From Podospora bellae-mahoneyi (taxonomy: Eukaryota > Ascomycota > Sordariomycetes > Sordariales > Podosporaceae): a stretch of DNA of 64,000 nucleotides. The DNA is taken from the NCBI RefSeq assembly GCF_035222275.1, contig NC_085884.1:3968001-4032000 (forward strand), read 5' to 3'. The notes below the pieces were generated by a model. The model ran no database searches, had not been told where the DNA came from, and saw only the letters and a list, made by a program, of their open reading frames with translations. How positions within the stretch are numbered: position 1 is the stretch's first letter; every line of letters begins with the position of its first letter. Shown one piece after another: positions 1 to 11,838 of this stretch. Made by a program: the position numbers and the translations under genes.

Positions 1-123
1 AACATCCTCGAGCGGTGTCACCCAAATATTGTCCCATGGGATATCGCCTGTCGTAGCAGGCGTCAAATCACCCTCTGCGACAAAACGGGGGAACCAAATA
101 TTGCCAGCCTCGATATGATCCAT
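1..123 (-). CDS. 5' end of an unknown protein, cut by the window edge
   Basis: An ATG on the minus strand at 123-121 opens a frame of 41 codons that runs to base 1 without a stop. The peptide begins MDHIEAGNIWFPRF and continues with a Trp- and acid-rich stretch that has ordinary coding composition. No family is recognised. The region upstream of the ATG (124 onward) is non-coding, which fits this being a true start. Only the N-terminus is visible, so function cannot be judged. Confidence 0.5.
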   Translation of the reverse strand, partial: MDHIEAGNIWFPRFVAEGDLTPATTGDIPWDNIWVTPLEDV

Positions 124-693
124 GTTCACCTTTTGATTGCCCTGTCCTAACCGTGGGCTTTCTATTCCGCCTAAGTGAAAGTAAAGGTCCCGCTTTCCGC
201 CTTTCGTAGGAGCAATTGATCCTTCTTAACCCCTGATCCTCACATTTTTTAACTCTCGTGCTGTGACATTACATGTTATCCAAAAGGCTAGTCCAGGCCA
301 TGGTGTGCTATCTCATAAGCTGGGCAGGCGCATTGTAAGGTCTCAAAACTGGGGGCCTATTATGTTGTAGCCGGATTCAGAATCAGACCTGTGGCCTAAA
401 GATTCCTGTGTCGTTGCGACAAATTTACTCTTATCTAGATAAGGAAATACCCAAGACTAAGCCGCTCGAGCAGAAAAGCAGCCTCTGGGACAGTACCAAT
501 AACTTACTATCCTAGTCTACTCTGCTGGTCAAGTGCAGCTCAAGGTGGGACCAAAACAGGTCCCTGAATACACAAAACTACAAACTAACAGCACCAACAT
601 GGCATCTACTAAGATTGGCGACGATGAGAGGAACTAGTTATTTATATTTCGCCCCATGCCATGTTACAGTCCTTGCCTCGTCGAACTTTCACG
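124..693. other. Intergenic stretch, no gene seen
   Basis: This stretch separates the minus-strand partial gene from the small plus-strand gene starting at 694. It has mixed composition and no frame worth reporting, and should hold the divergent promoters of both neighbours. Confidence 0.5.
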
Positions 694-948
694 ATGGCAA
701 TTAGTAAGCACACTCAAGAGACTGAAAGAGACCGAGGCAATGAGAACTTCAAGAAGAAATGGAGCAATCTCAAGAAGAACGGCCTCCATATCCATCAGCC
801 TTACGATACTGAGGTATATATATGCATACGTCGGAGAGGTGAGAAATATGAGTTCAAGTCTACTACTGAGAAGGCTTTGCCGCTGTCGGACGAGGAAAAG
901 GTGAGAATATGGCTTAGTGGCAGGTGGATTGCTACTGACAGAGCCTGA
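694..948 (+). CDS. Small MADS-box-like protein (putative)
   Basis: An 84-residue frame starts at ATG 694; an in-frame ATG at 661 would add eleven residues. It has a basic start (FKKKWSNLKKNG), then VYICIRRRGEKYEF and LPLSDEEKV. This order (basic helix, beta strand VYxxxRRxGK, then 'PlS.EEv') resembles the small MADS/SRF-like DNA-binding proteins common in accessory regions of ascomycete genomes. That likeness is from memory of the family and is inference. After DEEK the sequence reads gtgagaat, a good splice donor, with CTGAC and ttacag downstream (near 1001), so the true C-terminus may be spliced and differ from the one given. The length is short for a complete transcription factor. Confidence 0.4.
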   Translation: MAISKHTQETERDRGNENFKKKWSNLKKNGLHIHQPYDTEVYICIRRRGEKYEFKSTTEKALPLSDEEKVRIWLSGRWIATDRA

Positions 949-2208
949 CAGAACAAGAGCTTCCCGCTGCCAATGCTCATGGCTGCTGCTGATGTTACAG
1001 ATGAAATGGGTGGCGTAAAAGTTTCCATGTCGGGAAAGGAACGGGGGCGGAAAATTGATCGGGAGTCGTGTGTAGGAAGCCTGTCAACTAGGCTCGAACA
1101 GAGCAGTCCTATCGGTATAGAATAAATTTAAGAGATACATTGTTAAGCTTTGCTTTGACCCCAATTTTCTATCAGGATAGCTTGTGACAATGGTCATGTC
1201 AGCCAGAGGGGGGGAAGGCAGGGCGGACAAGAAGCTGACCCCAATCACCGCGAGGCGACAAGGAAGCGATGGTCGAAAGAGGAAAGGGTCACCAGTGGAT
1301 AACTTTAGCCTGTCCCTGTCAAGTCGGGCTCTGTAGCCTAAGGATGTCACTCTCATTCATATCCCCAGGCCCCATCACAAGCCCTAGAACCTCCTCTTGT
1401 TCCTATTTGGGGTTCAGGCAATAGGAAGGCGGGAAGAGAAGATATATGGAGGAGGTGAAACCTCCTCGATAGTAGTATCATAGGGTAAGCGAGGAGCATT
1501 TGCCGCATGACGACAAGTGTCGAATGGGACGCTTAGAGGCTGGCCGAAACCTACGGTCCCATTCATGTGATATGGCCCTGACTGGCTGACCATTTGGGGG
1601 GAGAAGCCATTGGAGGCATTGGAGGCCTTGGAGGCTGAGACCAAGTCCAACAGGAATTAGAATCAGGTGTATCGAGTCTTGCGGACTTGGGTTCAAGGAG
1701 GTCGAATTCTCAATGCGGGCAAATCGAGCCGTGGCCAAAAACAGGACGTTGTCCCAGATCTGGGACCTTGCAGGGGCATGTGATCCCAAAAGTTGGCTTG
1801 TGCAGATACCTCAGCTTAACCTCAGCTCAAGCTCAGCCCACCCGGGCCTCAACTCAGGCCCCCTCAGCCCAAGCTCAGCACCAGCTCAGCTTAGAGCGGC
1901 AGGAGCTCAGTTCTGGAAACGGAAATGGATGTTGGTGTGCTTGAGTCTCGTCTCCGAGTAGTTTGGCATTATATAAGGCATCGTGCCAGATCCTCCATCA
2001 TTCTTGTTGGTTGGCTCGCACTAGAGATGTAACGTAAGCAGGTCAGCGTTGTTGGGTGGTAAATGGACACAAGTGCTGCTGTTGGCGATCTTGTGCGGGG
2101 GAGCGTCGGAATCAAAAGTTGTGGCATCCGTCATACTTAAACACCGAGATTTCCCAAACCATTAGGCTTCCCCATTCCTGACCTACCCCACTTGCACCAA
2201 ATAAAACC
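949..2208. other. Intergenic region with short degenerate repeats
   Basis: No convincing gene. At about 1607-1636 there are three GGAGGC-type direct repeats (attggaggc / cttggaggc). At about 1809-1905 a run of imperfect CTCAGC / CTCAAG hexamers occurs. The last 200 bases hold the presumed promoter of the serine hydrolase; a CACTTGCACC-AAATAAAACC context precedes its ATG at 2209. Confidence 0.4.
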
Positions 2209-3559
2209 ATGACATCCAGGCTCGACTCCATTCTTGAAAAGTATGTTGCCCAAGGCAACGACACGGCGAACAAGGTGTTGGGGGCATCACTGGTTGTCGC
2301 GAATGAAGATGGTACAGTACTTACCCCTCCCGCTCACTTAAGAAGGTAGGTAGCCATTAAAACTGACATTGTTTTCCCCAGAGGTGATTTACTTTGGCTC
2401 AGCAGGCCGCATTAAAATGGCCCCTGATGCTCCTGCATTTTCGACCGACTCTTTCAGCTTTGTCGCGTCTATGACCAAAATCATCACCATCATCTGTGCC
2501 CTTCAAATCGTCGAGCGAGGTCTCATCGGACTGGAAGACGATATCCGCCCGCTGGTCCCTGAGCTGGCTTCAGCACAGATTCTGAAGGGTTTCGACGAAG
2601 AAAATGGTGGTGCCCCCATCTTGGTGGACAACACAGTGGCCATTACGCTGAGACATCTCTTGACGCACACCATAGGCCAAGGGTACGATGTTGGTGACCC
2701 AGATCTGTTGCGATGGTCCCAGTACATTGGGAGAACAGTCAATGCAACCAGCTCGACGCGGGAAGGCTGGGACACGCCTCTCAAATTCGAACCAGGAACG
2801 GGTTGGTACTACGGCACTGCAATCGACTGGGCGGGATTTGCTCTTGAAGAGCTCACAGGAACAACACTTGGCGAATACATGCAGGAACACGTTCTCGATC
2901 CACTGGGAATGGACGAGACCACATTTCATCCGTTGAGACCGGAGATCTGGGAAAAGGTCAAGGACCGATACGTGGAAGTTTCTTATCGAGCTGCGGATGG
3001 TACACTGACCGAAGGACCACTCATCACACCGCTTGAACCGCCTGTTGAAAGTGGTGGCTCTGGACTGTTTACCACAGCTGCTGATTACATCAAGTTCTTG
3101 CAAGCTTTGCTGCAGGACACAAAGGGCAAGGGCAATCTGCTGAAGAAAGAAACTGTTGACGAGCTTTTCCGGCCTCAGCTGAACGACAAACAGAAGGAGG
3201 ACGAGGCAAAAATTTTGATCGGGACAGGTTTCGCACCGGAATTTGATGAGCTGACTGCCAGCGAGATAAGCTGGGGGTTGGGTGGCGGCATTAATCTGGT
3301 GGATCTGGCAACGGGAAGAAAGAATGGAAGCATGATGTGGTCTGGGGTGGTCAACCCGCATTGGGTGAGTCTCTCTTTTGGTTTCGCCCTCATTCATTGC
3401 AGCTGGCTGACGATGATGACTCTCAAGATGATGGACCCGACTACGGGAATTACTGCAACACTGTTTGTCAGTGTCTTGCCGTTTGGTGACCCAGTTCCAG
3501 GCAGGCTTTTCAAGGAGCTCGAGGCCGTCATATATGGCGAGCTGCTGTCGGAATGTTGA
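2209..3559 (+). CDS. Beta-lactamase-fold serine hydrolase (class C / EstB-like)
   Basis: Three exons are proposed: 2209-2311, 2382-3364 and 3428-3559, giving 405 residues. Intron 1 (70 nt) has donor gtacag, branch ACTGAC and acceptor ccccag. Intron 2 (63 nt, divisible by three) has donor gtgagt, branch GCTGAC and acceptor ctcaag; removing it joins NPHW to DPTTGI, the usual C-terminal context of this family. The S-x-x-K active site is S64-M-T-K67. The second motif is around WYYGT (residues 176-180), where Thr replaces the usual Asn of YxN. A WGLGGG segment stands where the HxG/KTG strand is expected. Fungal members are mostly secreted or cytosolic esterases and transesterases such as those in polyketide pathways, but no biosynthetic genes lie nearby, so the substrate is unknown. 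No signal peptide is visible. Confidence 0.85.
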
Positions 3560-3729
3560 TACCTGGTGGAATAGTGGCCTTGGTATGGACGAAAAAGTGA
3601 TGACGACATTTGCCTTTGAGGCAGTAGGTGGTCTGTGCTGAAGCTGTTTCTACTTGCTCTTTGCCAACTATCGAAGACTTTGTTCCAACATAACAAACCT
3701 TTGCAATTCTCCCTGTGATAACGTCTGAC

Positions 3730-4131
3730 ATGAGAACAACGAGATCCGCCAGTAAGAAACGGACAGAGAGCCTGTCTAGCCCACCAAAGAAAGCCAACCA
3801 ACCGTCAAAGTCATTCCCACCCAAAACCGACGACGGCCATTACATCATCGTCAACGGCCGCAAATGGCGCGCGACAGATCCCCTGATTCCCGATCACGCC
3901 CTGGCTGAACTAAAGCATTTTCTCGCCAAAGGGAGATCCGGTGCACGCCGACAGAATAAAAATGACATGCAGAAGCTGCCGTTATCGCGCAAAACAACCG
4001 GACTGGCCAAGCTCGGCCTTGGAGAACGTGGCAAGCCAGAATGGTGGAACGATACAGATGAGGGTCGCAAAGAAAGATGGGAGAATGCATTGATCCAACT
4101 CCGGGAGCTTCACGCCGAAAGTTCAACATAA
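3730..4131 (+). CDS. Small conserved basic protein (RKWRATDP family)
   Basis: A 133-residue frame from ATG 3730. A basic, Ser/Lys-rich head of about 35 residues precedes a core containing HYIIVNGRKWRATDP-IP, LAELKHFLAKGR, then LGLGERGKPEWW and a C-terminal helix RWENALIQLREL. The order 'dGR.WRatDP.iP..l..eL...L..gR' followed by 'LGERG.pWW' is one I recognise from small conserved proteins of actinobacteria and fungi, some labelled 'biopolymer transporter Tol' without experimental basis. Function is unknown. It is a single exon starting 170 bases after the hydrolase on the same strand; nothing suggests co-regulation. Bacterial likeness leaves old horizontal transfer possible, but its codon use does not stand out. 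Confidence 0.6.
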   Translation: MRTTRSASKKRTESLSSPPKKANQPSKSFPPKTDDGHYIIVNGRKWRATDPLIPDHALAELKHFLAKGRSGARRQNKNDMQKLPLSRKTTGLAKLGLGERGKPEWWNDTDEGRKERWENALIQLRELHAESST

Positions 4132-4286
4132 TATTTACAACAGCCCCAACCCCAACATCCAGTCATGCGACACATCGTATATACTGCCATCAGACCCATG
4201 ATAAAGCTCATTTCGACCATGATACCCTCATTCCATCCATGATACCCTCGTGTCATATCAACCATAATAACCATAACTATCTCATC

Positions 4287-5650
4287 TCAAAAGTCCACAT
4301 ACCGCTCACTCTTCCCCGTCCTCGTCGTCATGGTCGAAATACTCGACATAGTCGACCACCGCCTCTTCACCCCGGTTTCCTTGTTCTTCTCCTTGTCATT
4401 ATCGCACAGTGCCCCCCTCGAAGGCCTGGTATACCGGTTGTAATACCCCCACCCCTGCTCACTCGCCTTGACCTCCCTCCCCCTCAATATCAACCTATAC
4501 TCCGTCACCGCCGCCTTGGGCATCTTTTTCTCCTTCCTCAGCACATTCCTCAACAACAACCCTCTGGCACCGGTCCCATCAAGCAACCTCCTCCTTTTAC
4601 CCCCCGCACCCCTTGTTTTAGACGACCTGGTCTCTTCATCAGCCCCCCGTTCAGTCATGATCTCCCCTGCTTCCACTGCCACCATGACAACAACCTTCCA
4701 TTCCCTTCTCTTGAACGCGTTACTACTGCTTGCCGTCCTGTCGTTGAGCAAATCATAGATTTCGTCCTGGACTTTCCAGTCAAGGCACCGGAGCCGACGG
4801 TCGAGATCGCCGGCATGCATGGAGGGGGGTTTTCCGGTGCGGGCGGTGAAGTGGGTTTTGTCGGAGGCGATTTCAGACAACAGTTCGGTTTGGGTGAAGT
4901 GGATGTTTGGGGTGATGGACAGGATGCGGCCTTCTTCGATTTCGGTGCGTTGGCAGAGGGGGAAGGGGAGGCCGAGGAGGCAGTAGCGGGTGGTTAGGCG
5001 CTCGATGGGGGCGTGGTAGGTTATTGTCCAGGATTCGAGGGTGGAAGAGTTTGAAGTACTGCTGGAAGTGGAGGGGCCTGGAGAGGCGTGGCTTTTCCCC
5101 CCCCGCGGTGTGGTTAGTGAGGTGCCTGTCAAACGGGGGGGTGATGGGAGAGAATTTACAGGGCTTTGGATTGATAGAGGAGGTCCCCGAGGCAGGAAAC
5201 ACTTTTTGGTCGGTTTTGAAAGGAGAGATCAGGGGTGTTGACTCTGAATGGTGGGGAGCGGGTTTGGAGTATGGTTGACTGGGATTTGCTTCGTTGGACG
5301 GGGTAGGGGATGGTGGTGGTGGTGGTGGTGGTTGCTTCTTTTTCGAAACATGTTGATGATGATCTTGAAGAGGAGGTTGGCGGTGGGGAGGCGTATCGTG
5401 CTGGTGGGAAAGAAGCGACTGTTACCACCGTTCTTGCCCGCGCTCGTGTTGCCGCCACGGCTATCCTTTCATCAAGGGAGAGGTAGTCGGCTGGTGCCCC
5501 GAGGTATATGACTTCTTTTTCTCCGTCTTGACCGTCGAATTGTAGCCCGGATATGTCATCGAGGTAATCGAGATCGGGGATGGAGGGTAGGCTCGGCGGT
5601 CGCATGCTGGTGGTGCTGGTCCCACTTCCGGATCTCCTTACCGCCGCCAT
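4287..5650 (-). CDS. Unknown two-exon protein, Ser/Thr-rich N-half and basic C-half
   Basis: Exons 5650-5160 and 5091-4287 are joined by a 68-nt intron (donor gtaaattc, branch CACTAAC, acceptor aaaag), giving 431 residues. The splice joins LLYQSKAL to HASPGPSTSSST in frame. The N-terminal half is disordered (poly-Thr TTTTTT, Ser runs, Pro). A folded segment follows (SWTITYHAPIERLTTRYCLL, then CQRTEIEEGRILSITPNIHF), then HAGDLDRRLRCLDWKVQDEI and Lys/Arg-rich stretches (GGKRRRLLDG, LRKEKKMPK) that could be nuclear localisation signals. No catalytic motif is recognised. The ATG at 5650 lies in a good context. It ends about 155 bases from the convergent small gene. Confidence 0.6.
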
Positions 5651-6878
5651 CTTTTGGGTCTTTTCGCCCTGTCCAGTTCCCTTCTTTTCTATTTCTCGCT
5701 TCAGATCGGTATGTGGAAATGAGGAAACGAGGAGAAAGGGTCGGTTTAAGCTTTATGGAAAACTGGGGAACACTGGGGGCCCTGAGTAGGGTCCTGAGTC
5801 CTGCGCCCGCCGGGGGTCCGGTTTATGCCGGAGTTTCTTGTGTCAAGGACTGAGACTTGCCCACTTATTCGGCGTCAAACCATCAACGGTGTTGTTCTGG
5901 CGGAGGCGAGATTGAGTCGGGTGATGTTTGTCGGGGTTGGTATTCTGGAGGGGGATTCTTTTCGGCCGTTGCGGCAGGAGGGGTGGGGATGGCGGTTTAT
6001 ACATATCGCCAACATTTGTCGTGCCGGGAAAAGTTTATTTTGACGGTGCTGTGGGATGAGGCAAAGAAGTATCATCGGGCGGTTACAAGTGCGGCGTTTT
6101 GAAGGGTGAGACGCTTGACATCCGATTGCATGGTGCGAGCCATGTTGTGTTTGAGGGAGGCGCAGCTGTTGAAGATTGCCGAGGGCTAAAAAAAGGTGCC
6201 AACGGTTATTCTTTTGTCGGCTCGATCCGATTGAATGCGGCGTACATGTAGTTGGCGAGGGTTTGATGGGAGCATTCGCAAACTGTGCCTACCAACTTTC
6301 CGAAGGGGTAAAAGGCGCAGCACTTGGTACCAGGTAGGTACTGAGCATTCAAAGATATGATCGCTATCCATCACACATTTGAAACTGTGACATTTACAAC
6401 AGCACTTTTCGGTGTACATCAATCAACCTATTCAGCACTGTTGACAGCCTTTCAAAACGGCTGGGCAAAACATTGCTTTCATCTGCCTAGAATCTCAACG
6501 TGAGCAGCCACATGCATTACACGTCAGTAGGTAAGTAGGTAAGGTAAGTCATCGCAAGGGGCTTTCTCCACTCAAAACCTCCATAACGATCTTCTTAGTT
6601 CGACCGCCAACTCGGGACAGTGTAAGCTCTTCCCTGCTTCTATGAGGCTTTGGTGTATTATGTGGGTTGGCCAAGAGTCAAGCTGTGAGACTCTGCGGCC
6701 GCTGGGCGGAATCATGATTAGTGTCCCGTCAGAGGCTACTATGAATTGGCGAGCTGATATTCTGTCGAAGCCAAAAATTCCCCGTCCGCAAAACTAGGCC
6801 GGTGCGACTATTGCAAATGGCAGGATTAGGGCTTCTGTCCCAAACTTCTCTTGTGCGCGTATGTAGACAGCCAAGTAC
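5651..6878. other. Intergenic region with TAGGTA-type motifs
   Basis: No supported gene. It contains the motif ggtaggtactg (about 6333), a run of gtaggtaagtaggtaaggtaag near 6530-6547 and the palindrome-like AAGTACCTAGGTACTCAG at 6873-6890. Related TAGGTACCT motifs recur near 38.27, 39.30 and 39.41 kb. Confidence 0.45.
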
Positions 6879-7325
6879 CTAGGTACTCAGCCTTAGGCAG
6901 GTGATATGTTCGTACCTTGGGAAAGATTTTCGGACTCTCTCTGCCATCTCTGTCAGATAATCAAAACGGGCCAGCATCTGACACAATACCTTCTCCGCCT
7001 GTCGCCACGCATTTTCCTGCTCGTTTTCTCTTCGAACAGCACCTAGAGTGGATGTGTTGTTGAGAGCAGGGAGCCAGAGAAAAATAGTCATGAATTTGAA
7101 CAGCTGGCGAACGGAGTAGGATGACAGAGCAAACTCAAGGGATTCCCCTCCAATATGCTCTGATATGATTAAAGAATTTGGTGCAGAGTGCAAAGCCAAG
7201 TATATTCTCGCAACTTTGATGCCTGGTGGTTTTGTGGAATCACCTTCCGGGTAGATTAGGTTTTGGATACATCGAAGCGATATGTCTTCGAGCGGGCGGG
7301 CCAATCTACCACCTCCACTTGGGAA
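6879..7325 (-). pseudogene. 5'-truncated gene at the edge of the first AT-rich block
   Basis: A frame of about 145 codons reads from the AT-rich boundary (about 7325) to a stop at 6879, with LARPLEDISLRC, HIGGESLEF and ENAWRQAEKVLCQMLARFDYL. It has no ATG: the frame continues upstream (SGGGRLARP) straight into RIP-mutated sequence, so the first part of the gene appears to have been lost or mutated. After FPRY a gtacgaac donor could start an intron, so the 3' end is also uncertain. No family is recognised; the sequence is helical and leucine-rich. Confidence 0.45.
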
Positions 7326-10300
7326 ATAAAAGGATCTTTAAATAATAATATTGATAAACGGTAATACCGAAATAAATTTAATTTCATTATAGTTCGTATA
7401 TTAGGCCCGGATACTATAGAAAAAAAAAATAGATCGTTATATAAGGACCATTTCGTATATAAAAGGTTTATAAGGAAATACTACCTTTAAATATTATAGT
7501 CGAAGGAAAAATAACTTTAATTATATTTAATATTATAAATATAAGACCTTCGAAAAATATAATTTTAAAGTAACTATAGTATAAAAACTATAATTTAAAT
7601 ATCGATTAGAGGGATAATAATTATTTACGACTAAAAGAACCTTAAAAGTATTTAATTAATAATAAAAAATTAAGAATATATACGGAATAAAGTATAGGAT
7701 AAATACCCTTTATAATATTACTATAAAGAGTTTAAAAAATAATAATATATTTTATTAATATAAATAGTAAAATCGAAGATATAAGGTTAATAACGTTAGT
7801 AAAGATATTAGAGGTTAATAAATACGTTTATTATAATAATGTAGAAAAGGGTAAGAAAAAAGTAATATTAGTAAAATATCGAGGATACTTAGCTTTTACG
7901 GCTAAATATTTAAAAGGGCTTTTAAAGTAGGGGCTATAGGACTATAAAATTAAATTAAAAAAGGAAATTAAATTACGATTATTTAAAGTATACTATATTA
8001 ATAATAAATAAAGTAAGGAGTTACGGAAATATTTAATTAAAAAATTAAAAAAGGGTAATATTAGGGAGTCTATATTACTAATAAAATATTCTATTTTCTT
8101 TATACCGAAAAAGAACGGAGGCCTATAATTATATATAAATTACCGGTAATTAAATAATAAAACGGTAAAAAATAATTACCCGTTACCGTTAATATTTAAA
8201 TTATAAAGTTAATTAATAAAAGTATAATACTTTATACGTTTAAATATACTTATTAAATATATTTATATACGGATTAAAGAAAGAAATAAATAAAAAATAG
8301 CGTTTCGTACGCCTTACGGTTATTTCGAGTATTTCGTAATACTATTTAAGTTAATTAATATACCCGCAACGTTTTAATTTTTTATTAATTATACGATACG
8401 GAAATACCTCGATAAAATAATAATATACTATCTCGATAATATTTTTATTTACTTACCTACTTTAAAAGAATATAAATAATATATATAAAAAATACTCGAC
8501 GTACTATACGGAGCTAGATTCTTAATTAATAAAAAGAAAAGCGAATTTTATATATAAAAAATAGTATATTTAGGATATTTAATATTATTAAGTAAGATTC
8601 CTATAAAATTTTAAAAAATTATAGTAATTAAGGATTAACTTACGTTATAATTATAAATATATATTAAAAAATTTTTAAAGTTTATAAATTTCTATAAAAT
8701 ATTTATTCGAAGGTACGTAAGTATTATAAGGCTTCTTAATTACTTAATTAAAAAAGATATAGAGTTCCGGTAAGGGTAGGAAAAAAAATAAGCTTTTTAA
8801 GAACTAAAAGAAACTATTTTAAAAAACCCGGTACTTAAATTGTTAGACCTTAATCGATTATTTAAGGTCGAGGCGGATATATTAAACTATACGATCGGTA
8901 AGTAATTAGGATAGTAAAATAATAATAATAAATTATATTTAATAACCTTTTTTCTAAAAAAATTTAAAGGAATACGTTAAAACTATTTAATTTATAATAA
9001 AAAATTATTTATTATTATCGAAACGTTTAAAAAATAAAAGCTATACTTTAATAATATGAAGTATAAAGTAGAAGTCTATATAGATTATAAAAATCTATAA
9101 TATTTTATTACTACGAAGGTCTTTAACGCACAATAAATATAATAATTAGAATTTCTTTTAAAATTTAATTTTTAAATTAATTATAAAAAAGGATCGGAAA
9201 ATACTAAGGTAAATATACTTAGCTAGCGTACTAACTATTATAAAAATATATTTAGGGAGTTACTATTATTATTTAAAGAGGCGCTTAATAATATTTTTAA
9301 ATATTTACTATAGCCGTAAATAAAGTATTACGTAATATATTATAAAAGGGCTACTTTTAGTAAATACTAAAAGAAGTTAAATAATAATATTATAAAGTAA
9401 TACTAGTAAGAAGAGCTAGAGCTATAGGGTATCTAAAAAGATAACCAGGGAAGGCTATAGTATAAAAATCGAGCGTATATAAAGCTAGATAATCGGACGA
9501 TACTAATAATAAATATTTATATATCGAAGCTCGAAAGATATATAGGTATCGTTAAAATTATAAAAAGAATTAAATAATACTTTAATTAGCCGAGGATTAA
9601 AGACGACGTTAAAGAAGCTATCTAATTATATTATATATACGAAAAAACAAAGGTTATAAAGTATAAACTTTATAGATTTTTAAAACTATTATTAATAACG
9701 GAGTAACTATAAAGTTTAGTTATTATAAACTTTATTATTAAATTATTAAAATTTAAAGATACAATAATCGGCGTTAAGTATAATAATATATTAACGATAG
9801 TCGATAAGCTTATTAAATAAATATATTTCTTACTATATAAAGAGACTTAATCGGTAAAGAAATTAACGGACGTAATACTATAGTATATTATAATAATATA
9901 TATATAATTAAAGAAATTTATTACGAATCGTAATACTAAATTTATATTAAAGTTTTGAAAAATATTAATAACGAGGTTAGGGGTAATAAGTAAAGCGTTA
10001 TTAATTTACTATCCTTAAATAAACGGTTAGACGGAGCGGTTTAATTAAATTATAAAATAATACTTACGGAATTATATTAATTTTAAATAAAACGGTTAGG
10101 TTAAACTATTATCTATAGTATAATTAACGTATAATATATCGTTAACGGAGACTACGAAAGTTATACCCTTCTTCGCGAATTTCGGTTACGAGGCAGATTT
10201 ACGGCAGGGACTTACGGTTAAAGTGCCTAGGGCCGGAATTAAAGTAAATAAAATATATATACTTTACGGTAAATTTAAATAAAAACTAGAATTTATAAAG

Positions 10301-10825
10301 GAAAAAATATAGAAATACTATAATACTAAAAGGCTTAAAGGACTTCGTTTTAAAAAAAAAAATATAATATTCCTTTCTATACGTAATTTACGTATTAAAA
10401 GACCTAATAAGAAGCTAGATTATAGGTAAGTAAGCCCGTTTAAAGTAAAAAGGAAAATATCGGAAATAATATTCGAACTGGAGTTACCCCGTACAATACG
10501 TTTACGGTTATATACTTTTTATATTTTACTTTTGGAACCCGTACTACCAGTAAATAAGGCTAATATATAGGCCGTAGCGGAGGACGAAAAAAAAAATATA
10601 ATATAAAAGAACTATTAGATTTATAATTTAATAAAAGCTAATTAAAGTATTTAATTAATTAATTAAAATATTTAGCTTTAAATAATTTATAAAAGCTATA
10701 AATATATTTTAATTACTTAAAGAAATTAAAAAAATTCTATTAATAATATTTAAACCGGTTAAAACCTAAATAAATAAAAATAGATCCGGGCGTAAAAAGA
10801 CTTTACCGGGCCCTCTTAAGCCTAG

Positions 10826-10905
10826 AAAAACCTTAATAGGAATCGAACCTACGCCTCCGACAAAGTAATTAGCGTATTATATATTATATTATAAAGTTAA
10901 AAGGT
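10826..10905 (-). pseudogene. tRNA-like sequence, copy 1 (RIP-mutated)
   Basis: Read on the minus strand, this 80-base segment has a B-box-like GGTTCGATTCC, a T-stem GTAGG/CCTAT around it, and an acceptor-like pairing of ACCTT (5') with AAGGT (3'). The A box is largely destroyed by A/T changes. It looks like a decayed tRNA gene or a tRNA-derived repeat inside the 3' part of the Gypsy block. Confidence 0.4.
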
Positions 10906-11022
10906 AGGAAGGAACTTAAGTTTAATTAATATTATATATTTTTATTACCGTAAAGATGTATTACCGGCGGATAATAAAAAACTAGCTTTAACTTATAGTT
11001 AAATAATTATAAAATAAAGCTA

Positions 11023-11105
11023 AAAGAACCTTAGTAGGATTCGAACTTACGCCTCTAGCAAAATAATCGGTATATTATACGCTATACTATAAAATTAAAA
11101 GGTAT
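11023..11105 (-). pseudogene. tRNA-like sequence, copy 2 (RIP-mutated)
   Basis: This is the second copy, 198 bases to the right of the first and in the same orientation. It keeps an A-box-like TATAGTATAGCG and a B-box-like AGTTCGAATCC; T-stem GTAAG/CCTAC has one mismatch and acceptor ends pair ACCTT/AAGGT. The flanking sequence after each copy is also similar, so the unit that was duplicated is larger than the tRNA-like part. Confidence 0.4.
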
Positions 11106-11820
11106 AAGGAGGATTAAATATAAGTAACGCTACGCGCTTTAATTACCTTAAAGAAAGGAAAGTATATTATCGGTAACGTTTTAAGTAAATAGGAAAGAAG
11201 GACCGGCTATATTAGGATTAAAGGATATGCCGTTAGGTAGGGATTAGTTAGATTAGTTTAGTATATTAGAGGTTTAATCGAAAGGAAAGAATAATAAAAG
11301 ATTAGTAGTGGAAAAAGCCTATATTTTTTCCCGCTTTAGATCTTTAATTATCTATTCCTTACGGGCGGCGAAGCGATAAAATTTAATAATTAGGATACGG
11401 CGCTAGGTTTCTACCTATAAAAGTTTCGAAGCGACTTATAGTATAACCGTATAAATCTATCACTTTTTAACGTTTAATTTTTCTTTTTAATAACGTAAGG
11501 AGGCTATTAAGGTAAAAGTAAGACCCAGGATATTATAGTCGGAGCGACCGGAATATATATAGTAATTATATTTAAAGGAGCGTTTAAAAATATAGTAATC
11601 GGGAATATTAAGGGCCTCGTAATAAAAGTAAGGAAGTATTTTATTACCGAAAATATAAGTAGCGGCTATAAGATTCTAACGACGAAGGATATTAAAAGGA
11701 CCTTTCGGTATAAACTTTTTAATACGGTTAAATATTATATAAGGTAGGTAATAAAGGAAGAAAACTTATTTAGAATTATTAATAAAAAAGATTAACGAAC
11801 TAAACTACCGGGGCGCTAGC

Positions 11821-11834
11821 CTAAGAGGGGGAGC
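11821..11834 (+). other. Polypurine tract of the Gypsy element
   Basis: The run aagagggggagca lies just left of the LTR that begins at 11839. This is the expected place for plus-strand priming and orients the element left to right. Confidence 0.55.
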
Positions 11835-11838
11835 ATCG

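Larger units (their letters stand above)
7320..11838 (+). mobile_element. RIP-degraded Ty3/Gypsy retrotransposon, pol and 3' part
   Basis: The block is strongly AT-rich and full of stops, yet conceptual translation on the plus strand still shows Gypsy pol in order. Near 7.9-8.1 kb is the region before RT (ELRKYLIKKLKKGNI). At 8.1 kb IPKKNGGL starts the reverse transcriptase, with NNYPLPLI following. At about 8.42-8.46 kb IYYLDNIFIY corresponds to the YLDDILIY catalytic box. An RNase H-like DLNRLFKVEADILNYTIG lies near 8.85 kb. The integrase zinc region and core lie at 9.5-9.85 kb (TIVDKLIK for VDRLTK). A GPY/F-like end module lies near 10.43-10.55 kb. No gag and no 5' LTR are found to the left, so the element is 5'-truncated at about 7.32 kb. 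A polypurine tract and LTR follow at the right end. Confidence 0.8.

Noticed and set aside
4077-4997. 306-codon plus-strand frame over 4.1-5.0 kb
   Set aside because: Antisense shadow of the two-exon minus-strand gene; His/Pro-rich biased composition and no domain.
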